Source: Brachybacterium nesterenkovii (GTDB taxonomy: Bacteria; Actinomycetota; Actinomycetes; Actinomycetales; Dermabacteraceae). Taken from it: a stretch of 43,546 nucleotides of DNA. Both the position numbers and the translations under genes were made by a program. The stretch is from NCBI RefSeq assembly GCF_900163655.1, contig NZ_FWFG01000025.1, positions 1 to 43,546 of the forward strand, given 5' to 3'. Below, piece after piece: positions 25,977 to 34,325 of the stretch (positions are counted from its first letter, which is position 1; each line of letters starts with the position of its first letter). Under the pieces are notes generated by a model. The model did no database searches, was not told where the DNA came from, and worked only from the letters and a program-made list of their open reading frames with translations.

Positions 25977-26097
25977 GACGTGCTCCGGGGTCGGTGGAAA
26001 TCCGAGCCGGCGGTCATAGTCCGCGACCCGCACCCGTGCGGTGGAGCCGGTGGAACTCCGGCACCGACAGTCACAGCCTGGATGAGAGGCGCACGTC
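25977..26097 (+). promoter_or_regulatory. FMN riboswitch (RFN element)
   Basis: The stem P1 is a perfect 7-base pair GACGTGC (25977-25983) with GCACGTC (26091-26097). Between them are the conserved RFN blocks: GGGGTCGGTGGAAATCCG, GAGCCGGCGGTCATAGTCCG, a variable stem-loop, then GGTGGAACTCCGGCACCGAC, AGTCACAGCCTGGATGAGAG. These are the strongly conserved core nucleotides of the FMN aptamer, so FMN binding is expected. It precedes a RibM-type transporter gene, the usual partner in actinobacteria. Confidence 0.95.
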
Positions 26098-26153
26098 CTG
26101 CATGCCGCCTGCGGCGTGCGCTTCCTCGCGCGCGCCCGCATGCCCATGCCGGA

Positions 26154-26194
26154 TCCTTTCCCCCCGGAGCCACTGCTCCCGGATATGGAAAGGA
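26154..26194 (+). promoter_or_regulatory. ribM: Ribosome-binding-site sequestering hairpin of the FMN riboswitch
   Basis: TCCTTTCC (26154-26161) pairs with GGAAAGGA (26187-26194), with an inner stem CCGGAGC/GCTCCCGG. The right arm is the Shine-Dalgarno of ribM, eight bases before its ATG. The hairpin would hide the ribosome-binding site, indicating translational control by the upstream aptamer. A separate hairpin at 26100-26119 lies between the two. Confidence 0.6.
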
Positions 26195-26202
26195 CATGAC
26201 GG

Positions 26203-26910
26203 ATGGGAATTCTGCAGTGGCTCTTCGACGCGAAGATCGAGTTCGCGGGCGGACAGTTCATCCTCTGGCGCGAGGTCATCGGCAACGTCTTCGGCCTCCT
26301 CAGCGCCTTCGGCGGCATGCGCCGCAAGGTCTGGGCCTGGCCCGTCGGCATCATCGGCAATCTGCTCCTGCTCACGGTGTTCCTGGGGACCGTCTTCGGC
26401 ACCCCGAACCCGGTGAACCTCCTGGGCCAGGCGGGTCGCCAGGTGATGTTCATCGCCACCAGCATCTACGGCTGGTACCGCTGGAAGCAGGCGAAGAACT
26501 CCGACGGCAGCGCCGTCGAGCCCGTCTGGGCGTCCTGGGGCACGCGCGCCCTGCTGATCGTCGGCCTCGTCGGCGGCACCGCCCTGCTGACGCCGCTGTT
26601 CCGCGCCCTGGGCTCGTACGAGCCCGTGTGGGCCGACGCCTGGATCTTCATGGGCTCGCTCCTGGCCACCTACGGGATGGCCAAGGGCTGGGTGGAGTTC
26701 TGGCTGATCTGGGTGGCCGTCGACATCGTCGGCGTCCCGCTGCTCGTGGCCGCCGGCTACTACGCGAGCGCGTTCATGTACCTGTTCTACGGCGCCTTCA
26801 CGCTCACCGGGTTCTTCGTGTGGTGGCGCGTGAACTCACGGCAGAAGGCCGAGCGCGTGCGCATCGAGACGGTCATGCCCGACCCGACGATCCACCGCGG
26901 CCGCGCCTGA
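26203..26910 (+). CDS. ribM: RibM/PnuC-family riboflavin transporter
   Basis: A 235-residue membrane protein of the PnuC family, with about seven hydrophobic segments and the family features [40 protein letters not shown] and [20 protein letters not shown]. PnuC proteins carry nicotinamide riboside. Those behind an FMN riboswitch (RibM/PnuX of Corynebacterium and Streptomyces) carry riboflavin, so that is the likely substrate here. Start ATG 26203 has GGAAAGGA eight bases upstream; an ATG at 26195 in another frame is not used. Repression by FMN is expected through the riboswitch and the sequestering hairpin. Confidence 0.9.
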   Translation: MGILQWLFDAKIEFAGGQFILWREVIGNVFGLLSAFGGMRRKVWAWPVGIIGNLLLLTVFLGTVFGTPNPVNLLGQAGRQVMFIATSIYGWYRWKQAKNSDGSAVEPVWASWGTRALLIVGLVGGTALLTPLFRALGSYEPVWADAWIFMGSLLATYGMAKGWVEFWLIWVAVDIVGVPLLVAAGYYASAFMYLFYGAFTLTGFFVWWRVNSRQKAERVRIETVMPDPTIHRGRA

Positions 26911-26936
26911 GGCGCCTTCGCACGCCCGTCGCCGAC

Positions 26937-26983
26937 GCGCGCAGGGGCCGCTTCCCCGAGATGGGGGAGTGGACCCTGTGCGC
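26937..26983 (+). terminator. Long hairpin after ribM
   Basis: Arms 26937-26957 and 26963-26983 form a 21-position stem with one G-A mismatch and three G-T pairs around the loop GAGAT. There is no U tract. It ends eight bases before the hisE -10, so it separates the two transcription units. Confidence 0.55.
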
Positions 26984-26990
26984 ATCCCGA

Positions 26991-26996
26991 TACCCT
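26991..26996 (+). promoter_or_regulatory. Candidate leaderless -10 for hisE
   Basis: TACCCT is followed by exactly six bases (GGGGGC) and the hisE GTG at 27003. A weak GTGGAC at 26969-26974 is a possible -35. Confidence 0.45.
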
Positions 26997-27002
26997 GGGG
27001 GC

Positions 27003-27266
27003 GTGAAGGATTTCGAGACGCTGTTCGCCCAGCTCCAGGAGACCGCCCGCACCCGTCCACAGGGCTCCGGCACCGTCCGCGAGCTCGACACCGGGGTGCA
27101 CGGGATCGGCAAGAAGATCGTCGAGGAGGCCGCCGAGGTGTGGATGGCCTGCGAGCACGAGACGCATGACGACGCCGCGCTGGAGATCTCGCAGCTGCTC
27201 TACCACGTCCAGGTCATGATGATCGCCAAGGGCATCTCCCTCGAGGACGTCTACGCCAAGCTCTGA
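27003..27266 (+). CDS. hisE: Phosphoribosyl-ATP pyrophosphatase
   Basis: An 87-residue enzyme for the second step of histidine biosynthesis, hydrolysing phosphoribosyl-ATP to phosphoribosyl-AMP. The all-alpha NTP-pyrophosphohydrolase fold is shown by [16 protein letters not shown], the metal-binding [14 protein letters not shown] with its paired Glu residues, and [16 protein letters not shown]. It starts at GTG 27003, giving the usual length. It lies 76 bases upstream of hisG, as in other actinobacteria, with the first two enzymes of the pathway paired. Confidence 0.95.
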   Translation: MKDFETLFAQLQETARTRPQGSGTVRELDTGVHGIGKKIVEEAAEVWMACEHETHDDAALEISQLLYHVQVMMIAKGISLEDVYAKL

Positions 27267-27342
27267 GCCCGACCGGCGATCCCGTGCGCCGGCCCCGCTC
27301 GTCGTCCCCGCCTATTCCGCTCTCCCGTCCCCAGGAGGACCC

Positions 27343-28200
27343 GTGCTCCGCATCGCCGTGCCCAACAAGGGCGCCCTGTCCGAGCCCGCCGCCGAGCTGC
27401 TCCACGAGGCCGGCTACCGTCGGCGCTCGACGGCCAAGGAGCTCGTGCTCGTCGACGAGGCCAACTCCGTCGAGCTGTTCTTTTTGCGCCCGCGGGACAT
27501 CGCCGTGTACGTCGGCTCGGGCACCGTGGACGTGGGCATCACGGGCCAGGACATGCTCGCCGATTCCCGCACCGCGGCCGACGTGCTGCTGGAGCTCGGC
27601 TTCGCCCGCTCCACGTTCCGCTTCGCGGCCCCCGCCGAGCAGACCCGCAGCGTGGCCGAGCTCGAGGGCGCCCGCATCGCCACCAGCTACGAGAACCTCG
27701 TCGAGGACCACCTGCGCCAGCAGGGGATCACCGCCTCCGTCGTCCACCTCGACGGGGCGGTCGAGTCCTCGATCCGCCTGGGCGTCGCCGATGTCATCGC
27801 GGACGTGGTCGAGACCGGTTCGACCCTGCGCCAGGCGGGACTGGCCACCTTCGGCGACCCGATCATGACCAGCCAGGCCGTGCTGTTCAGCCGTCCCGGC
27901 CTCGAGGTCGACGAGGCGACCGCGCACACCCTCGGCGTGATGATCCGCCGCCTGCGCGGCGTGCTCGTGGCCCGCGAGTACGTGCTGCTGGACTACGACA
28001 TCCCCACCGACCTGGTGGAGAAGGCCGTCGAGGTCACACCCGGCTTCGAGTCGCCCACCATCTCCCCGCTGCACGGGCGCGACTGGTGCGCCGTCCGCTC
28101 CATGGTGTCCCGGAAGGACACCAACAAGGTGATGGACGACCTCTACGAGATCGGGGCCCGCGCGATCCTCGTGACCGCGATCCAGGCCTGCCGGATCTGA
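27343..28200 (+). CDS. hisG: ATP phosphoribosyltransferase (long form)
   Basis: A 285-residue HisG, the committed step of histidine synthesis (ATP plus PRPP). The N-terminus is MLRIAVPNKGALSEPA, the substrate motifs DVGITGQDML and ADVIADVVETGSTLRQ are present, and a C-terminal ACT-like regulatory domain (about 205-285) shows it is the long, histidine-inhibited form that does not need HisZ. The start is GTG 27343, following CCAGGAGGA. The next gene, a PH-domain membrane protein, begins three bases after the stop, so it is probably co-transcribed. Confidence 0.97.
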   Translation: MLRIAVPNKGALSEPAAELLHEAGYRRRSTAKELVLVDEANSVELFFLRPRDIAVYVGSGTVDVGITGQDMLADSRTAADVLLELGFARSTFRFAAPAEQTRSVAELEGARIATSYENLVEDHLRQQGITASVVHLDGAVESSIRLGVADVIADVVETGSTLRQAGLATFGDPIMTSQAVLFSRPGLEVDEATAHTLGVMIRRLRGVLVAREYVLLDYDIPTDLVEKAVEVTPGFESPTISPLHGRDWCAVRSMVSRKDTNKVMDDLYEIGARAILVTAIQACRI

Positions 28201-28202
28201 GC

Positions 28203-28682
28203 ATGAGCGCGACCCCGCCCACGTCCTCGGCCGAGGTGCCGGGCCCGGACGAGACCATCGTGTTCCGCCCGCGTTTGGTGCGCGTCGCCGGTCTCGCCAT
28301 CGGCGCGGTGATCCTCGCGGCGATGCTGCTGGCCGCCGTGATCGTGCCGGCGACCTTCGGGCTGGCCGATCGCGTCGGCTTCATCGCGCTCGGGGTGGGC
28401 ACCTTCTGGTTCTGCTGGCGGGAGGCGCAGGTGCGCGTGGTCGCCGGGCCCGAGACCGTCGAGGTCCGCAATCTCATCTCCAAGCAGGAGCTCGAGTGGG
28501 CCGAGATCGTCGCGGTCTCCTTCCCCGAGGGCGATGCCTGGGCGCACCTGGACCTGGCCGACGGCGACACCCTGCCCACGATGGCCTTCCAGCGCGCCGA
28601 CGGCGCCCGCGGGATCGCCGCGGCCCGTCAGATGGCGGCGCTGGTGGCGGCGCGCGGAGAGGCGACCGAGGCGGGGGCCTGA
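28203..28682 (+). CDS. PH domain-containing membrane protein
   Basis: A 159-residue protein. Two hydrophobic segments occur near residues 28-70 (VAGLAIGAVILAAMLLAAVIV and FIALGVGTFWFCW), followed by a compact C-terminal domain (VVAGPETVEVRNLISKQELEW, EIVAVSFPEGDAWAHLDLAD). This is the pattern of small actinobacterial bacterial-PH-like proteins that often sit directly after hisG. The function is unknown; the C-terminal domain would face the cytoplasm. The ATG at 28203 lies three bases after the hisG stop. It converges on the DUF3866 gene. Confidence 0.8.
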   Translation: MSATPPTSSAEVPGPDETIVFRPRLVRVAGLAIGAVILAAMLLAAVIVPATFGLADRVGFIALGVGTFWFCWREAQVRVVAGPETVEVRNLISKQELEWAEIVAVSFPEGDAWAHLDLADGDTLPTMAFQRADGARGIAAARQMAALVAARGEATEAGA

Positions 28683-28695
28683 CTCTTCGGGCGTC

Positions 28696-29844
28696 TCAGA
28701 GGTTTCGCGCCGCCGCACGGCCTGCCGCCGCGGCATAGGTGAATGCGGCCGTGTCCGCGTCGAGGCCGCGGCCCATCGTCGACAGGCGGACCGGCAGGGC
28801 GGACAAGGCGGCGTGGACTCCCGTCGGATCGGTCTCGACCAGCGTGTGCTCGAGGCCGCGCTCCGCGGCGGGATCGATGATCGACGTGATGAGCTGTTCC
28901 CGTACTGACGCATGAAATGCGCTGTCGATCGGGTCGTCCTGTCCGACGCCTGCAGACTCGGGTCCCGCGGGCAGGGTGAACGTCGTCGGCACATGCAGCA
29001 GTCGTCCGTACGTCGTCGCGCTGTGGTGGGAGAGCCCGCGGTGGCGCTCGCGCGGATCCGTCTCGGATACGCGCAGGGCCCCGATGAGACGCCCGCCCAG
29101 AACGCTGGCGGCATGGAGCGCATCGGCGGCCTGGACGCCCGAGAACCCCCAGGCCGTCCCCGTCCCGAGGTTCCCCGGACCCTGGATCGCGATCGCGACA
29201 TCGGCGCCCACCACGTGCCGCGCCGCGAGCAGGGCCGAGGGGATCGACACCGCCTCCAGATCCCCGCCGAAGGCCTGGCCCGCACTGATGCAGGAGGCCA
29301 GGAGGCCGTGCTCGCGCAGGGTCGCCACCGTCCGGGAGTACCAGGCGGGCAGGGCCGCCCCGTCGGTCAGCACGTAGGCGATACGGGCTGCGGGCGCGTC
29401 CATGCGGATGCCCGTGACGATCGCCGGGAGCGCGGAGTGCAGATCCGCGGCGACGACGGGCATGCCCTCCAGCGACGTGGCCGCCTGCATCCTCGCGTAG
29501 TGCTCGGAGGCGGGATCGTCGACGGCATCGACCATCACCTGCATCGGCGTGTACCGGGCCTTCATCATGTGGCCGTCGTGGTCCGGATCGGCATCGTCGG
29601 CGTCCGGGGGCGTTCCGAGGGCATCCGGGCGTGCGACCACGAGGGCGTCGCCGCCGGTGCCCAGCCCCCGCCGCAGCGCGTTCGTGTTCAGCAGCACCGT
29701 CTCGCCGGGCAGGGGTGCTCCCGTCAGCTCGGTGTAGGCGAGGGCCCGGATCATCTCCGACGCGCCGACCTCGACGTCCACGCGCACGACCCCGGGCCAG
29801 GCTCCCGTCTGCTCGCGGACCGTGCCGCGCTCCCACCGCATCAT
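28696..29844 (-). CDS. DUF3866 family protein
   Basis: A 382-residue protein that fits the actinobacterial DUF3866 family: an N-terminal RWERGTVREQTGAWPGVVRV, then EMIRALAYTELTGAPLPGE, HMMKARYTPMQ, SLEGMPVVAADLHSALP, IQGPGNLGTGTAWGFSG and RHRGLSHHSATTYGRLL. The His/Asp-rich conserved segments look like metal or substrate sites, but no function is established. I chose the first of two adjacent ATGs (29844); TACCCT lies seven bases upstream with no Shine-Dalgarno, so a leaderless mRNA is likely. It is divergent from pafBC. Confidence 0.85.
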   Translation of the reverse strand: MMRWERGTVREQTGAWPGVVRVDVEVGASEMIRALAYTELTGAPLPGETVLLNTNALRRGLGTGGDALVVARPDALGTPPDADDADPDHDGHMMKARYTPMQVMVDAVDDPASEHYARMQAATSLEGMPVVAADLHSALPAIVTGIRMDAPAARIAYVLTDGAALPAWYSRTVATLREHGLLASCISAGQAFGGDLEAVSIPSALLAARHVVGADVAIAIQGPGNLGTGTAWGFSGVQAADALHAASVLGGRLIGALRVSETDPRERHRGLSHHSATTYGRLLHVPTTFTLPAGPESAGVGQDDPIDSAFHASVREQLITSIIDPAAERGLEHTLVETDPTGVHAALSALPVRLSTMGRGLDADTAAFTYAAAAGRAAARNL

Positions 29845-29851
29845 GGGGCCC

Positions 29852-29857
29852 AGGGTA
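29852..29857 (-). promoter_or_regulatory. Candidate leaderless -10 for the DUF3866 gene
   Basis: TACCCT on the minus strand is seven bases before the ATG at 29844, the same element and spacing as at the PAC2 gene. Confidence 0.4.
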
Positions 29858-29927
29858 TGCGCTGGCGCATCCCCTCCCCTCTCCGGATAGGTGCAGGTCG
29901 TGCCGCCGCCAGCGCCCCGCACCTCGT

Positions 29928-29933
29928 TACGCT
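29928..29933 (+). promoter_or_regulatory. Candidate leaderless -10 for pafBC
   Basis: TACGCT is followed by exactly six bases (GGCACC) and the GTG start at 29940, without a Shine-Dalgarno. Confidence 0.45.
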
Positions 29934-29939
29934 GGCACC

Positions 29940-31994
29940 GTGGCTGCTCCCCGTGGCGTCGAACGCCTCCTCAACGTGATCATGACGATCGGCTCGCGCC
30001 GCCGCGTCACGCGCGAGACCCTGTTCCGGGTCATCCCCGAGTACGCCGAGTCCGCGAGCGCGGACGCCGCCGAGCGCCTGTTCGAGCGCGACAAGGCGGA
30101 GATCCGCGCCCTGGGCCTGGACCTGCGCACCGAGACCGACCCGTGGGACGAGTCGATCGTCCACTACCGCATCGCGCGCGGCACCGGAGAGCTGGCGGCG
30201 CTGGACCTCACCCCTGCCGAGTACACGGTGCTGCTGGCCGCCTCCCGCGCTTGGGACGACGCGAGCGCGGGCGGTCCCGCCCGGCGCGTGCGCGCCAAGC
30301 TCCTCAGCCTGGGCCAGGAGGCCGATCCCGACCTCGTGCGCCGCACCCCGCAGGGCGCGGTCGAGTCCCTCCCCGTGCTCACCCCGCTGCTCGAGGCCGT
30401 GAGCGCCGGCCGCGCCGTGACGTTCCGCTACCGCGCGGCCTCCGGCGCGGCGACGGAGCGGCGCGTCGAGCCGTGGATCGTCGGCGTCCACGACGGCGCC
30501 TGGTACGTGCTGGGCCACGATCTCGACCGCGAGGCGCCCCGCCTCTTCCGGGCCTCCCGCATCGAGTCCTATCCGCGCGTCAAGGGGGTCGCGACCGTCA
30601 CCCCTCCGGCGGATCTCGACCTCGCGAGCGCCGTGAACGGCGCGGGCGCGGGCGCGAGCGAGAACGCCGACGCGGTCCTGGACCTCTCCCCGTACAAGGC
30701 GCTCATCCTGCGCGATCGCGTGGGCGCCGCCGTCGACGCCCCGCGCATCGAGCTGCCCGGCTGCTCCCGTGCCGAGGCCCGCCGCCACGTCCTCGGCGCC
30801 TCCCGCTGGGCGGCGCTCGCCCAGCCGACCGCCTGGCGCGAGGAGATCGCCGCGATCTGCACGCACATCGCCCGACGCCACGCCCGCCCCGTCGACCCCG
30901 CCGAGGTCGAGCAGGGCGCCGTCCGACCGCGCGCCGCGATCCGCACCCCCTCCACCAGCACCGATCACCTCTCCCGCCTCATCTCCGAGGCCGCCTACGT
31001 GCACGATCGCGGCGAGGCGGAGCTCGCCGCCATGGCCGCCGAGTTCGGGATCACCGAGAAGCAGCTCATCGACGACCTCCAGGTGCTCTTCGTCTGCGGC
31101 GACCTGGGGACGGGCTGGCAGGACCTGATCGAGGCCGAATGGGAGGACGGCTGGGTGCGCGTGCGCAATGCCGAGGCCCTGCAGGGGCCCCTGCGCCTGA
31201 GCGCCCCCGAGGTCACGGCCCTGCTCGCCGGGCTCGCCGCCCTCGACGGCGCCGGCGGGGAGGAGAAGGGCGTGATCGCGAGCGCTCGCGCGAAGCTGTG
31301 CGCCGCCCTCGGGCAGGAGGGCCAGGACGACGCCGAGCACGGCGCGTCGACGGCTCCGGCTCCCGACTCAGAGGATGCTGAGGCGCCGCGCGCATCGCGC
31401 GTCGACCGCATCGTCGCCCGGATCCAGGAGGCCCTCGCGGCCGGGGAACCCGTGGCCATGCGCTACTCGCCTCCCGACCGTCCCGGCACGAGCGTGCGCC
31501 GCCTGCGTCCGCTGCGCCTCGAGAGCTCGACGGGCCGCGCCTACCTGCGCGCCGTCGATCTCGATGTCGCCGCGTCTGCGGCCGGCTCGGCCGCCGCCGA
31601 GCGCACGTTCCGGACCGACCGCATCGTCGAGATCCTCGACCCCGAGGCCGGTGCCGGGGCAGGAGCCGAGACGGTGCCGCAGGAGGCGCCGAATCTCACG
31701 GGGGAGACCCGCGGCAGCCAGGCCGGGACGGCGGAGACGGAGGCGTGGCTGCGTCTCGAACCGGCCGCCGCGTGGATCGCCGAGGCCTTCGACGCCGCGG
31801 AGATCCGCGACCTCCCGGACGGCGAGGGCGTGCTCGCCCGGATCGAGCGCCCGGTGCGGTCCGCGCTGGTCGACGCCGTGATGGAGGCCGCCGGTGCGGC
31901 GGAGCTCCTCGTCCCCGACGGCCTGCGGGTCGAGATCGCACAGCTCGCGCGGGACGCCGCTGCACGGCACGGGGCCTCGGAGCCGCTAGGCTGA
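29940..31994 (+). CDS. pafBC: PafBC: fused WYL-domain transcriptional activator of DNA damage
   Basis: A 684-residue natural fusion of PafB and PafC. Each half has a winged-helix region, a WYL domain and a C-terminal WCX-type extension. PafB half: [20 protein letters not shown], then [20 protein letters not shown] and [12 protein letters not shown]. PafC half, from about residue 335: [53 protein letters not shown]. In mycobacteria PafB and PafC activate the RecA-independent DNA damage response; fused versions are known from Arthrobacter relatives. The tails carry acidic Ala/Gly-rich linkers. The start is GTG 29940. It lies about 12 kb from pafA, next to tatA, keeping the pafC-tatA-tatC order. 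Confidence 0.92.
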   Translation: MAAPRGVERLLNVIMTIGSRRRVTRETLFRVIPEYAESASADAAERLFERDKAEIRALGLDLRTETDPWDESIVHYRIARGTGELAALDLTPAEYTVLLAASRAWDDASAGGPARRVRAKLLSLGQEADPDLVRRTPQGAVESLPVLTPLLEAVSAGRAVTFRYRAASGAATERRVEPWIVGVHDGAWYVLGHDLDREAPRLFRASRIESYPRVKGVATVTPPADLDLASAVNGAGAGASENADAVLDLSPYKALILRDRVGAAVDAPRIELPGCSRAEARRHVLGASRWAALAQPTAWREEIAAICTHIARRHARPVDPAEVEQGAVRPRAAIRTPSTSTDHLSRLISEAAYVHDRGEAELAAMAAEFGITEKQLIDDLQVLFVCGDLGTGWQDLIEAEWEDGWVRVRNAEALQGPLRLSAPEVTALLAGLAALDGAGGEEKGVIASARAKLCAALGQEGQDDAEHGASTAPAPDSEDAEAPRASRVDRIVARIQEALAAGEPVAMRYSPPDRPGTSVRRLRPLRLESSTGRAYLRAVDLDVAASAAGSAAAERTFRTDRIVEILDPEAGAGAGAETVPQEAPNLTGETRGSQAGTAETEAWLRLEPAAAWIAEAFDAAEIRDLPDGEGVLARIERPVRSALVDAVMEAAGAAELLVPDGLRVEIAQLARDAAARHGASEPLG

Positions 31995-32089
31995 GGCCTG
32001 TCCCGCGCCGGGTGCCATCGGTGGGCCCTCAGACAGGTGCGGGATCATGCTGGGACCGCCTCGTGCGGCCACCGTCGAAAGGACTTCCC

Positions 32090-32419
32090 ATGGGTGCTCT
32101 CAAGCCCTGGCACATCGTTGTTCTCGTCGTCCTCGTGCTGCTGCTGTTCGGGGCGGGCAAGCTGCCCAGCCTCGCGCGCAACCTGGGCAAGTCGATGCGC
32201 ATCTTCAAGAGCGAGGTCGAGGAGCTGCGCGGCGACCCCAAGCCCGAGGAGGACGAGGTCGAGGACGACCGTCCCCGCCGCTCCGACCGCGACCGCGACG
32301 GCCGCCGCGCCTCCGAGCGCGAGAGCGTCTCGCGGGACCGCGAGTACGACGCCCGCGACCTCGACCGCGAGGCCGATCGCGTGCACGTGCGCGACGAGGA
32401 GGCCTACCGCCGCGACTGA
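32090..32419 (+). CDS. tatA: Sec-independent translocase subunit TatA
   Basis: A 109-residue protein. One N-terminal transmembrane helix ([20 protein letters not shown]) with the FGAGKLP hinge leads into the amphipathic helix [18 protein letters not shown], the TatA signature. The tail of about 65 residues is extremely Asp/Arg/Glu-rich. TatA forms the pore of the twin-arginine pathway with TatC. ATG 32090 follows GAAAGGA. A TAGGCT at 31987-31992 overlapping the pafBC stop could be its own -10, giving a leader of about 90 bases. Confidence 0.95.
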   Translation: MGALKPWHIVVLVVLVLLLFGAGKLPSLARNLGKSMRIFKSEVEELRGDPKPEEDEVEDDRPRRSDRDRDGRRASERESVSRDREYDARDLDREADRVHVRDEEAYRRD

Positions 32420-32445
32420 GCGGCGACAGGCGGACCAGCAGTGAC

Positions 32446-32472
32446 GGGTCCGGGCGCGAGGCGTCCGGACCC
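32446..32472 (+). terminator. Hairpin between tatA and tatC
   Basis: GGGTCCGG (32446-32453) and CCGGACCC (32465-32472) pair perfectly, with CGC/GCG possible inside the loop. It lies in the 80-base tatA-tatC gap. It may partly stop transcription or protect tatA mRNA, so that TatA exceeds TatC. Confidence 0.45.
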
Positions 32473-32499
32473 TCGGCATGAGACAGGCGGAGGCGACGC

Positions 32500-33369
32500 G
32501 TGGCGCGTGAGAAGAAGAAGCGCCGACCCAAGGACCCCGAGGGCCGGATGTCGCTCGGTGAGCACCTCACCGAGCTGCGCGACCGTCTCGTGTGGTGCGC
32601 CGTCACGATCCTGGTGCTGTCGATCGTCGGCTGGTTCCTGTACCCGACGGTCTTCGACTACCTCCAGAAGCCCTTCCGGGAAGCGCGCGCCCTGGGCCTG
32701 AACGCCACGCTGAACTTCGACGGCGTGGGCAAGGGCCTGAGCGTGCAGCTGGCGATGTCCGCGTACATCGGGCTCATCCTCGCCTCGCCGATGGTGATCT
32801 TCCAGATCTGGCGCTTCATCACCCCCGGCCTGCACCGCAACGAGCGCCGCTACACGCTGGGCTTCTTCGGCGCCGCCATCCCGCTGTTCTTCATCGGCTG
32901 CACCGCCGGCTACTTCATGATGAACAAGGCCGTGCCGCTGCTCATGGAGTTCACGCCGCAGATCAACGGCGTCGACCAGATCATCAGCTACAGCGACTAC
33001 CTCACGCTGCTGGTGCGCACCGTCCTCGCCTTCGGCATCGCCTTCACGCTGCCGGTCGTGCTCGTGCTCCTGAACTTCATCGGCATCCTCCCGGGGCGGA
33101 CGATGCTCAAGGCCTGGCGCTGGGTCACGCTCGTGTGCTTCACCTTCACCGCGGTGATGGTCCCCACGCCGGACCCCTTCACCATGATCTTCATGGCCCT
33201 GCCCATGGTGGGCCTCTACTTCGCCGCCGTCGGCATCGGCATCGTCCACGACAAGCGGGTCGCCGCCCGCCAGGACGATGACCTCGACGACGATCGCGCC
33301 AGCGTCATCGATGACGAGGTCGAGGCCATCGACGCCCCCGAATCCATCGACGAGGCGGGGGAGCGGTGA
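32500..33369 (+). CDS. tatC: Sec-independent translocase subunit TatC
   Basis: A 289-residue, six-helix membrane protein, the twin-arginine signal receptor. The cytoplasmic N-terminus carries the conserved SLGEHLTELRDRL; AYIGLILASPMVIFQIWRFI, PGLHRNERR and FGIAFTLPVVLVLLNFIGI follow. An acidic C-terminal tail ends the protein. The start is GTG 32500. Its stop overlaps the dagK-like gene by four bases (GTGA). No tatB lies here, as is usual in actinobacteria. Confidence 0.97.
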   Translation: MAREKKKRRPKDPEGRMSLGEHLTELRDRLVWCAVTILVLSIVGWFLYPTVFDYLQKPFREARALGLNATLNFDGVGKGLSVQLAMSAYIGLILASPMVIFQIWRFITPGLHRNERRYTLGFFGAAIPLFFIGCTAGYFMMNKAVPLLMEFTPQINGVDQIISYSDYLTLLVRTVLAFGIAFTLPVVLVLLNFIGILPGRTMLKAWRWVTLVCFTFTAVMVPTPDPFTMIFMALPMVGLYFAAVGIGIVHDKRVAARQDDDLDDDRASVIDDEVEAIDAPESIDEAGER

Positions 33370-34325
33370 CCCGCCTGCGGGTGGGTCTCCTCATGAACCC
33401 GACGGCCGCCTCCGGCGCCGCGCACCGGGTGGGCCGGCAGGTCGCCCACCTCCTGCGCCTGGCCGGGCTCTCGGTCATCGACGTGTCCGGGCCCACCGCC
33501 GAGATCGCCCGCGCCCGCGCCCTCCAGGTCCGCGACACGCTGACCGCGCTCATCGTCGTCGGCGGCGACGGCACCATCTCCCTGGGCGCCGGGGTGGTCG
33601 CGCAGACCCCCGTGCGTCTCGGCGTCGTCCCCGCGGGCTCCGGCAACGACTTCGCCCGCGCCCTCGGCCTCCCCGTGCTCGCCGCCGAGGAGTCCGTCCA
33701 GGGCATCGTGCGCGCGCTCTCGCGCCCCGTGGTCGCGATCGACGCGATCGAGCTGTCCAGCGCCGATCCCGACGCCCCGCCGATGCGGTCGATCGCCGTC
33801 GGCAACGTCTCGCTCGGCTTCGACGCCCTCGTCAACGCGCGCGGTAACCGCTCCGGCCACCGAGGCCCGACCCGCTATGCGGCCGCCGTGATGCAGGAGA
33901 TCCGCCGCTTCACCCCCATCCCGTACTGGATCGAGGTCGACGGGGGCCCGCGCGAGGAGATCGACGCCTCGCTGCTGACGGTCGCCAACACGGGGGTTTT
34001 CGGCGGAGGCATGCGCCTGGTGCCCGATGCCGTGGTCGACGACGGCGCCCTGAGCCTGGTGAGCCTCACCGGTCTGGGACGCGCCGGACTGGTCCGCTTC
34101 TTCCCGCGCGTCTACCGCGGCACCCACACGAGCATCGACGGCTTCGACGTGCGGGAGGTGCGCGAGGTGGTCGTCGGCGTGCGCGACGACCGCGAGCTGC
34201 GCTCCTACGCCGACGGCGACTCCCGCGCGCTGCTCCCGGTGCGGGCGCGCATCCTCCCCGGGGCGGTGCGCATCCTCATGGACCTGCAGCACTCCCCGGC
34301 GCACGGCGGTGAGCTGCCGTCATGA
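33366..34325 (+). CDS. Diacylglycerol kinase-like lipid kinase
   Basis: A 319-residue protein of the DAGK catalytic-domain family. It has LMNPTAASGAA, the ATP-binding VVGGDGTISLGAG, VPAGSGNDFARALGLP, and VGNVSLGFDALVNARG. The C-terminal beta-sandwich (VYRGTHTSIDGFDVREVREV) is complete. Members phosphorylate diacylglycerol or related lipids at the cytoplasmic membrane face; the exact lipid is not determinable. The start is GTG 33366 overlapping tatC, and its end overlaps helY by four bases, so it is coupled to both. Confidence 0.92.
   Translation: MTRLRVGLLMNPTAASGAAHRVGRQVAHLLRLAGLSVIDVSGPTAEIARARALQVRDTLTALIVVGGDGTISLGAGVVAQTPVRLGVVPAGSGNDFARALGLPVLAAEESVQGIVRALSRPVVAIDAIELSSADPDAPPMRSIAVGNVSLGFDALVNARGNRSGHRGPTRYAAAVMQEIRRFTPIPYWIEVDGGPREEIDASLLTVANTGVFGGGMRLVPDAVVDDGALSLVSLTGLGRAGLVRFFPRVYRGTHTSIDGFDVREVREVVVGVRDDRELRSYADGDSRALLPVRARILPGAVRILMDLQHSPAHGGELPS

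Noticed and set aside
26195..26205. ATG at 26195 as the start of the gene after the FMN riboswitch
   Set aside because: It opens a different frame with no protein features; the RibM frame starts at 26203 with a better ribosome-binding-site distance.
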